Part shown: one piece after another, positions 57,901 through 64,000 of the stretch
How the letters are laid out: every line of letters starts with the position of its first letter
How positions within the stretch are numbered: position 1 is the stretch's first letter
Position numbers and translations under genes: made by a program
Notes under the pieces: generated by a model
Database searches by the model: none
Seen by the model: only the letters and a program-made list of their open reading frames with translations
What the model was told of the DNA's origin: nothing
NCBI RefSeq assembly: GCF_020184175.1
Contig: NC_065532.1
Coordinates: forward strand, 38,502,287 to 38,566,286
DNA length: 64,000 nucleotides
Reading direction: 5' to 3'
Origin: Aphis gossypii
Taxonomy: Eukaryota; Arthropoda; Insecta; Hemiptera; Aphididae

Positions 57901-60900
57901 ACATTGGGGCCGTACACACTGTTGATGCCCTTTGATGCAGTAACAATATTCACACAGACTGGAACTGTCCATCGCCGAACCTTCCGCGTAAATTGTACCG
58001 TTTATCACACATCCTTGTGAATAGAAAATTAATCAAGTTTTTTTCTAATTGGAGTTTGTTATTGTTTCAGAATAAATACAATTTATTATCCACGTAAATA
58101 CCTTTAGGTAAACCATCAAATGTCATAATTGCAGAATTGTCCATCCTTGCGGGTCCAGACCGATTTTGCAATGAAAAGAGTTTGGAATGAACAGCATCAA
58201 ATTCTTCTACAATCAATGTGGAAATCAGGCTTTTAATTTTATTTCGAAAATTGTTTAGTTAATAAAAATAATATTATAACCAATTTATTATATAATTTAA
58301 GAAATATAAGTCGATGTTAAATTATATTGTAACAAATTATGTAATTTAATCATGAAAATTGAAATGTAAAACTAAATCAGTTGAAAATAATATTGGATAG
58401 ATAAAATAAAAAATAAATGAATAAATTATGTTTAAAAAAAAAAAATTTTAAATAATTATAAATTTCTATTAAACTGTATTTTTTTTTTTTTTTTACTTGT
58501 ATTTTATCAATAATTTATTTACAGAATAATTAATTTGATTATTAAAAGTATAAAATGTCCACGCTACTGTTAATAACTTATTTTCCAAGTTATTATATTA
58601 CTAGATGTCTATACAAGTATAAGTAATAGCCAATAGGTACATATTTATGCAGTTGACTTTAATCTTTATTGATTATAAGTTGTAATTAACCATTATTATC
58701 ATTTGCCGGGAAAGTAAAATCGAATATAATTATTATTTAACTTCTTATACAATTTATATTATAACAAATTCGTGTATTCTGGTATTCATCAAAAACATGC
58801 CACAAGTCTTACAATAACTTATGGTTTTGTCTATAAAAATCCAAATGTTTTTATATTTTATGCATCGAACAATGATTAAACTTCTATTTTTCTCTAATCT
58901 TACTGTCATTGCAAATATCCAATAAACAGATTTAGATTTCTCTTTTTTTCCTTTAGATTATCATAGCTTATAGTATTAATATAGTTAATTATGCCTCTAA
59001 CAATTTTAAAGATCACTAAAATTTTTCAATTATTTGGGCTAATATATTTATAAATAAATGTTTATTTATATGGGTTTCAATTTTTCTACGTAAAAATAAA
59101 GTGTTTATGATTTATGTACTTATGTTAAATTGCAGTGTTTGTTGAACGGCAAATACGTATGATTAGAAGATTCAAAAACGTATACACGTATATCCGACTG
59201 ATTTTTAAAATTAATGGTATAGCTAACGGGATTTGTAAATCGGGTGTGACTCTTTATAATATATTATACAGTATATCATACTTAGGTACTGTATTTATCG
59301 AATACAGTTGCGTGTGAATATTTATTCATCGTTAAGCAATGAACCTTGTTCAATGTTCATGTGGCAAATAATAAGCTAATATTTATTTTACATGTATACT
59401 GGCTCAGAATTAATGTTACAGAAATCACAAAAAAGCCAATTCACCACATTATTTAATTATTCTGTAGTTATTTTACTTATTCAGTGTTAACAATTATATT
59501 TTAGCGAAATATTTAGATATACTATAATAATTAACTTTGAAAGAAAAAATGAAGATAAATAATTTAAAATAACAAGAAAAAAAATGTGGCTTTATTTTTT
59601 CAATAGTTTTTAACTAAGGTAAGAAAAATGTATGATTAACCATGTATTAAATTTTCAAAATTTTCAACTACAAAATAAAAATTTTATAACATAAAATTAA
59701 CAGTCTAAAATTTCAAAAATCTAAAGGTAATCTAAAGAAATCTAAAAATCTATGATATACTATGAAAATTATAATTTGTCTACAAAATGCTAATATAAAT
59801 ATTTGGTAAAAATATCAAATCTCTGTAGTTTTCTTTTTGAATTAAAACATAAAAATTAAAATGGATTTTATTGCTACCTGTGGGCTGTGGTATCGCTAAA
59901 ATGATTTAGTTTTTCCAAACTGTTTAACTTTATTAGATCTAAATATTTACCAGAGAGCAAAGATTATTCTCAAAGTTCAATACTAAAGTAGGTATTGTTA
60001 CTGCTCTTATATTATTTTAAAATCAATACATATATCGCTCCACTCAAAATCTAAAATGGATTATGAATTCCAATGGGTGGTTGACATAGTACGATTAAAC
60101 TACAAATGTAGTTATACACTTAATTATGATTCAATTTCCAACCAGGTTTAATTTCAAATTTTGACAAAACTAAGATAATTTGCAAATTATTCTGTAATTA
60201 TAAATTCATACAATTATTAATTTTTATTCCTAATAATTGAAAATTTAATATTAAATTTCTCATAAATTGTTTTTACTGGAATTTAAAAAATGATTTACGT
60301 AAAGGCTTATTTTTATCGAAAAAACTGGATATTTAAATAAAATATTATGTTTTTTCCTTTAAAAAATATTTTTAATTATTCAATTACATTTAAATCTTAT
60401 AATATGTTGTAACTCATCAACAAAAATACGCAACTCAAGTTTGGGCCATGAGTTCGTAACACATAGGTTGGGAACACTGCATTATAGTGACCTACTCAAT
60501 GATTATGAAGAGGTACAGTCAAAATCGACTATACAGCAGACAGAGCTCCACGGTTTTTGTTCCATTGGGTCGGATATCTATATTCACGCTTCTCTTCATG
60601 TCCATATATTTTTATTTATGTAAGTAGCTATAATTATCAGAACATTTTGAACTGAATATCAATTTTGAAAAACAATATTTAAAAAAAAAAAAGTAGTAAA
60701 ATTAGGCGATAGGACTCGACCCGACATTTAATTGAATATTAAAACAGTAATAAGTCAATTAAGGATCTAACGCTATTAAAGTAGGAAGGAAATTATATCA
60801 ATTTGCCATTAATCATTGACTCATAAAACAATTTTGTTTTTGGTGGGAATGGTATTAAAACTCAAGTTTAATTACACAGTGTAATTAACCGTTATACAAA

Positions 60901-63295
60901 ATAACTATATGTTTTCGAAGAAAAATAACATCCGTTTTGTAGTGTTTTGTGGTGGTTTCTTTAATCGTTTTCAATAATATTAGCATTCATAAATCATAAT
61001 ATATGAGCAGTCAAACGTATTTTGTTCAATTAATATATTTTTTTCCCGTTTTAAGTTACAATTTATAAAAATTGTTTTACTGATAATGTACTTAAATTTA
61101 AAATAAAATTCAATGTAAGATTTTGTATTTTTGTTCAATACAAATCATTAGACAACGAAACCAATTTAGTTGACTGCATCTCAAACATATTATACAATAT
61201 GCAGTATATAATGTCTCAATTTTTGTTGTATTATTGTATGTTATTAAAAAATAAATAAGTCTTCTGCTATATGTAAAGCTATTTGAAAAATTCTTCTCTT
61301 TCATGAATGGCAATATTTTCAACATAATTTGAATTTATGTTCATGTACATTGTAGAGTTATTATTATAAATACTAGTTTCAAAAACTGGCAAAATATAAT
61401 ATTGGCAAGTGCACATCACTCTTTTTACTGGTAAACTGGTCTTGAATGAATGACCTGTGGCAGTGGCGATGAGCGGCAGTCGACCTCAAGATATATACAA
61501 AAGAAAAGAGGCGATAAAATATCACCACGTGTACATCTCATTCATAAATCAACCTGAAACACTTGTATTGTCATTTTGCGTGCTAAACTTATTTAGCATA
61601 TATACGATCAGAATTCTTTCATTTAAAACGCCTTTCTTCGCCATTTGTAAATCTGTATAAAGTCCGTTTGTCTTGTATAGTTTTTGTACGGCGAAACCAA
61701 CCAATTATTATAGTTGAGCTATTACACAGTACATGCATACCTTCTATACATTTTACACATAATATGTCTGGACGTCGGTAATGAATTATATGCTATAATT
61801 ATTTTGGTAACCAGTCACGCGTATAATACAGTTTTACGCAACCGTCCCGTACATAATGTATAATATAATAATATATTATTGTATACAAACATTAAGTTTA
61901 TAATCATTTGTGTACCCGCGATGTCATATTATTTCAAGTGACTATAATTTGAATTTTTGTTTTATGAATATTGTGTGTATGTGGGTATAATATAATAACT
62001 ATATAATAATAAATATCAAACAGTTTCAAGAAATGGTTTTCAAAAGCTGAACCGAAGATTATTTTACCTATAATTATTATAATATTGAATTAGAATTACG
62101 ATTTACGAGGACGTTATACCTTCATGTTATGGTTTCCATCGAATCAAATGAACGTTTCGTTATGCGATTCGTCTGCAATATAGGTACTTATTACCTACAA
62201 TTTTCCTATTATCAAACTTAAAGGTAAGCACTTCATATTATGTAACTGTACGTATTACGTAGACTTTTGACAATATTTAAAATTTTTTTTTTAAGGAGTT
62301 GTCAACATTTTTGAACTGTAATATTGTACGTGCTCATAAATCGTCTAAACATTAAAATATTATAAAAAGCCAATAAACACAAATGATGATTAATATTCCT
62401 ATCTTTAAATTTGATAATAAGTCAATTCACAACAATTTAAAACTAACAACACAAAATTGGTTCGGTTGAACGCAAATTTGCTATGTTGTAAATTTGTAAG
62501 AAGGATAAAATACATGCGGATAAGATGTTCACATACCTACTTATATCATGTCTATAATGTAAAATATTCCAAGTGAAATTATCAATCTTAATTTAATCTA
62601 AATTAATTTTAAACAATCATAAGTAGGTAATATACTAATATTATTTAAAAATGTGATATAAATTAAAATTAATGAATACTAATAATTCTTTAATTCTTTA
62701 GTATTATTTTTGTAAATTTTTACTTCTTCCAGTTCTATAACTTATTTTCTTAGATACATAAATATTTTAAAAGTAATTATAGTTTGCTATTATTTCAACA
62801 TTAAAATCTATCAATAAATTGAAATACATATATTGCCTGTATATTTATAGATTATTACTATAAATGTAATACCTAGTCATTTTATCTTTTAATGTCTGTA
62901 CTTAACAAATCATTAATACTTTATTTTCAACTACAAAAACATATTTCTTTTAAGAATAAATAAAATATAGAATATATTATATGTAACTACAATATATCCT
63001 CAATTTACTTGAAATATTTATTATTTATTTATCTATGTGCATGTTATATTCTAAAAGAGTTTAATACTTATATATATATTACCATAAAAACATTGAAGGT
63101 GAGCACAACATTTGTTTTTCTTGTGGACAATCACACATCCCTGAGGTGGTGGATCTGGTAATTCTGGACATACTTGCAAATGGCATACTAAACTTCCGGT
63201 AACACACGTACATTTTAAGCATGGTTGGTCTGTATTAACTAATGAACCTGGATCATAACTTCGTCCTTTATAATTACAGCCAACTGATGCAATTT
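50546..63295 (-). CDS. Tnc-like: Tenectin-like multi-VWC extracellular protein (11 exons seen, 5' end missing)
   Basis: This entry gives the whole span of a gene joined from exons 63295-63083, 58206-58102, 58013-57834, 57435-57355, 56510-56289, 55349-55198, 54635-54421, 53756-53599, 53447-53316, 52373-52188 and 51954-50546. Every junction has GT/AG and the phases agree, leaving one open frame of 1,016 full codons plus the stop. The protein has four complete VWC domains and a terminal half VWC. Linkers are rich in Thr, Ser and Pro with many NxS/T sites, so it is presumably secreted to the extracellular matrix. Five VWC units in a mucin-like protein with a terminal half domain match insect Tenectin, a known integrin ligand. 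No RGD motif is in this part. The signal peptide and any further 5' exons lie past 64 kb. An uncharacterised VWC protein is the main alternative. Unseen small exons in the 4.9-kb intron cannot be excluded. Confidence 0.75.
52188..52373 (-). CDS. Tnc-like: VWC gene exon j: complete VWC domain
   Basis: The exon is 186 bp, phase 1 at both ends, with acceptor TTGTCAG and donor TGCA|GTAAGT (a strong consensus). It encodes WCLSNGKKYKHGELL, the core CNICICFNAKIVC, then CQRINDPNNSTCCGRIVC. It is a complete VWC domain with an NNST glycosylation site beside the CC pair. Confidence 0.85.
52374..53315 (-). other. intron of the VWC gene
   Basis: AT-rich, 942 bp, with T-rich runs near 52590 and 52665. No additional exon or transposon is recognised. 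Confidence 0.7.
53316..53447 (-). CDS. Tnc-like: VWC gene exon i: linker
   Basis: The exon is 132 bp, phase 1 at both ends, with acceptor ATTTAG and donor TCAG|GTAATT. It encodes GFIPKDSPNSAIYTSDKF followed by a KTTTTEQP stretch and a His/Asp/Glu-containing tail. No domain is seen. Confidence 0.7.
53599..53756 (-). CDS. Tnc-like: VWC gene exon h: acidic, Pro/Val-rich linker
   Basis: The exon is 158 bp, entered in phase 2 and left in phase 1, with acceptor ATGCAG and donor GAGG|GTAAGT (a strong consensus). It encodes IIPFVAADAVVDEPVGAYE, then a stretch with the NVSD site and EEPPLPVVNSFSPPIETE. It restores phase 1 after the two non-phase-1 junctions. Confidence 0.75.
53757..54420 (-). other. 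intron of the VWC gene
   Basis: 664 bp of very AT-rich sequence with no recognisable feature. Confidence 0.7.
54421..54635 (-). CDS. Tnc-like: VWC gene exon g: acidic linker
   Basis: The exon is 215 bp, entered in phase 0 and left in phase 2, with acceptor TTAACAG and donor TCAA|GTAATT. It encodes LLLEIDSVPSSITVDSKN and an acidic Asp/Glu-rich linker ending DYDDPTLPPSLPNL, with NTT and NVT sites. The apparent stop just after the donor is intronic. Confidence 0.75.
54636..55197 (-). other. intron of the VWC gene
   Basis: 562 bp of AT-rich sequence with no recognisable feature. Confidence 0.7.
55198..55349 (-). CDS. Tnc-like: VWC gene exon f: Thr/Ser/Pro-rich mucin-like linker
   Basis: The exon is 152 bp, entered in phase 1 and left in phase 0, with acceptor ATTCTAG and donor CCAG|GTAAAT. 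It encodes a chain dominated by Thr, Ser, Val and Pro (SPTVTPTTTTSIGAVATT, then SSSSPPSPPQTPT). This is typical of an O-glycosylated stretch. Confidence 0.75.
55556..56206. mobile_element. Tc1/mariner-type MITE in an intron, 651 bp
   Basis: The left end begins CAGGGTAATTCACCAAG and the right end, reverse complemented, begins CAGGATGATTCACTAAG. Inverted similarity continues through GCTCCCCC/GCTCACCCCC into T-rich ends, for about 38-40 bases of imperfect terminal inverted repeat. Both sides are flanked by TA (55554-55555 and 56207-56208), the Tc1/mariner target. The interior is AT-rich with no transposase. It sits in the intron between exons e and f of the VWC gene. Confidence 0.85.
56289..56510 (-). 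CDS. Tnc-like: VWC gene exon e: complete VWC domain
   Basis: The exon is 222 bp, phase 1 at both ends, with acceptor AACACAG and donor AACG|GTACGT. It encodes CRINGRLISLGEPV, the core CETCFC, CDKVIC, then CGPVYSEGHCCPTSYNC and a Thr/Ser tail. This exon is noticeably richer in GC than the other exons of the gene. Confidence 0.85.
56511..57354 (-). other. intron of the VWC gene
   Basis: 844 bp of AT-rich sequence. No further exon, transposon end or RNA gene is recognised. Confidence 0.6.
57355..57435 (-). CDS. Tnc-like: VWC gene exon d: short Thr-rich linker
   Basis: The exon is 81 bp, phase 1 at both ends, with acceptor TTTACAG and donor AAAG|GTATTA. It encodes a Thr/Ser/Ala-rich linker (NAQIKNTTDTATTEMASS) with an NTT glycosylation site. 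It is short and without a domain, but its phases fit both neighbours. Confidence 0.7.
57436..57833 (-). other. intron of the VWC gene
   Basis: 398 bp of AT-rich sequence with nothing recognised. Confidence 0.7.
57834..58013 (-). CDS. Tnc-like: VWC gene exon c: complete VWC domain
   Basis: The exon is 180 bp, phase 1 at both ends, with acceptor TCACAAG and donor AAAT|GTAAGT. It encodes GCVINGTIYAEGSAM, the CEYCYC core, CVRPQC, and CTAVHKKHTCCPIRYKC, covering a whole VWC domain in a single exon. The VHKK.TCC motif closely resembles that of exon a, so these two domains are probably the most closely related pair. Confidence 0.85.
58102..58206 (-). CDS. Tnc-like: VWC gene exon b: short linker
   Basis: The exon is 105 bp, phase 1 at both ends, with acceptor TTGTAG and donor AAAG|GTATTT. 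It encodes EFDAVHSKLFSLQNRSG and then a linker up to GLPK, with one NRS glycosylation site and no domain. It is supported mainly because it joins both neighbours in frame. Confidence 0.7.
58207..63082 (-). other. large intron of the VWC gene
   Basis: The longest intron seen, 4,876 bp. It is mostly AT-rich. It contains a hAT-type terminus near 60440-60479 and GC-richer patches at about 60530-60600 and 61440-61700. I found no exon with fitting phase and domain content, but a short linker exon could be hidden. Confidence 0.55.
60440..60479. mobile_element. hAT-type transposon terminus fragment
   Basis: AGGTTGGGAACACTG ending at 60479 is, reverse complemented, CAGTGTTCCCAACCT, a typical hAT terminal sequence. 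I did not find a matching opposite end or target duplication, so only one end is claimed. Confidence 0.35.
63083..63295 (-). CDS. Tnc-like: VWC gene exon a: complete VWC domain
   Basis: The exon is 213 bp, phase 1 at both ends. A strong pyrimidine tract precedes the acceptor ATTTAG, and the donor is ATG|GTAATA. It encodes a full VWC domain starting VGCNYKGRSYDPGS, then the CLKCTC core, CHLQVC, and the second half CVIVHKKNKCCAHLQC. It is the most upstream exon I can support. An in-frame ATG farther out (63434) runs through the intron and is not the start. Confidence 0.85.
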
Positions 63296-64000
63296 CTAAA
63301 TTATAAAAAAAAAAAAAAACTATGTAGAGGCAAAATAACATAATATAATGCGTATTATTTATTTTTATTTTTAGTATTATGTTAAGTATGTTTAAAACAT
63401 ACTGACACCTCAACTCATATGGTTTTGAATCCAAATTACTTGTAAACTATAATAGATGTTCAATTGAAAAACGAACATAATGGTTGAGTAATAATAAAAC
63501 TTGTACTTTCGTTTTTATATAAAAACAATAAATTAATATTTAATATTATATATTAAACATGATCGAACATTTGTTTTTCACTAAAAAAAGTACGTTGCAG
63601 TGATGCGTATTTTTCCAAAAATATAAATTTTATTTATTCAAATGAAATATATTTAAAAAACGATAACTAAAAAGTAATAAGTATTAACTAACTGATAATT
63701 AAAAGGATTTTATAAATAAAAATACTTCTCAAAGTCTAAAATATTTTTTAATTAATATGTTATAAAAATACCGTACATAACTCTTCACTAATATAGATTA
63801 ATTAAATGTTTAACTTTCACTGTAGTTTTGTACAATTGACAAATTAAATAAAAATATAGAATTATGAGTTTTCTATACAAATCTTGAAATTTTCAAGAAA
63901 AACTGTAGATATGATGAATATAACAAACTTTGTAAGCAATTATTTTGTTTACAATGTTATAGCATATGATAATACTTTAACATTGCCGTCACGTTTAATG
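63296..64000 (-). other. intron of the VWC gene running out of the window
   Basis: AT-rich sequence upstream of exon a with no recognisable exon. The acceptor of exon a is in phase 1, so at least one more upstream coding exon must lie beyond this region. Confidence 0.6.

Noticed and set aside
63296..63434. In-frame ATG at 63434 as the start of the VWC gene
   Set aside because: The extension runs through a T-rich acceptor tract and encodes a Tyr/Phe/Ile-rich tail; exon a starts at the AG before 63295.
1..64000. CRISPR arrays, tRNA or rRNA genes, viral or bacterial insertions
   Set aside because: No regularly spaced repeats, cloverleaf-like box A/B pairs, rRNA sequence or coherent foreign coding sequence could be recognised by eye. 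A tRNA scan would be needed to exclude tRNAs fully.

Overview
This is an AT-rich, intron-bearing animal sequence. The compact introns, many long TA and TAA tracts, recurrent TAGGTA/TACCTA words, CpG-rich patches inside AT-rich DNA, and two insect-type genes all suggest an insect, most likely an aphid or close hemipteran. The species assignment is inference, because no species marker is present.

Left end (1-4.4 kb): the first coding exon of a Methuselah-like G-protein coupled receptor, closest in motif content to Mthl1, lies on the minus strand at 2717-3734. It encodes a signal peptide, a cysteine-containing ectodomain, TM1 and most of TM2, and ends at a clean phase 1 splice donor. The rest of the receptor lies beyond position 1, so the first coding intron exceeds 2.7 kb. 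A GC-rich leader and promoter-like tract follows up to about 4.4 kb.

Middle (4.4-50.5 kb): about 46 kb with no supportable protein-coding gene. It holds microsatellites, CpG-rich islands and a set of short non-autonomous transposons whose ends can be read directly. These are a hAT-type MITE at 12978-13257 with a perfect 8-bp target duplication, a second hAT-type MITE at 13471-13757 with a 7/8 duplication, a near-perfect foldback element at 14933-15181, and a hAT-type MITE at 46845-47158 with a perfect 8-bp duplication. Weaker candidates lie at 17451-18046 and 43187-43980.

Right end (50.3-63.3 kb): the 3' part of one large minus-strand gene was assembled here from 11 exons. All splice sites are GT/AG, all phases agree, and the joined frame is open for 1,016 full codons before the stop. 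It encodes a secreted or matrix protein with four complete von Willebrand factor C (VWC) domains and a terminal half VWC domain. These are separated by Thr/Ser/Pro-rich linkers and a long degenerate Gln/Lys/Val repeat region. The five VWC units, mucin-like linkers and terminal half domain best fit insect Tenectin, an integrin ligand, though the RGD motif is not in the part seen. The 5' exons with the signal peptide lie beyond 64 kb. One intron carries a 651-bp TA-flanked mariner-type MITE.

The two genes are unrelated neighbours. Nothing indicates an operon, RNA gene, CRISPR array or bacterial/viral insert.
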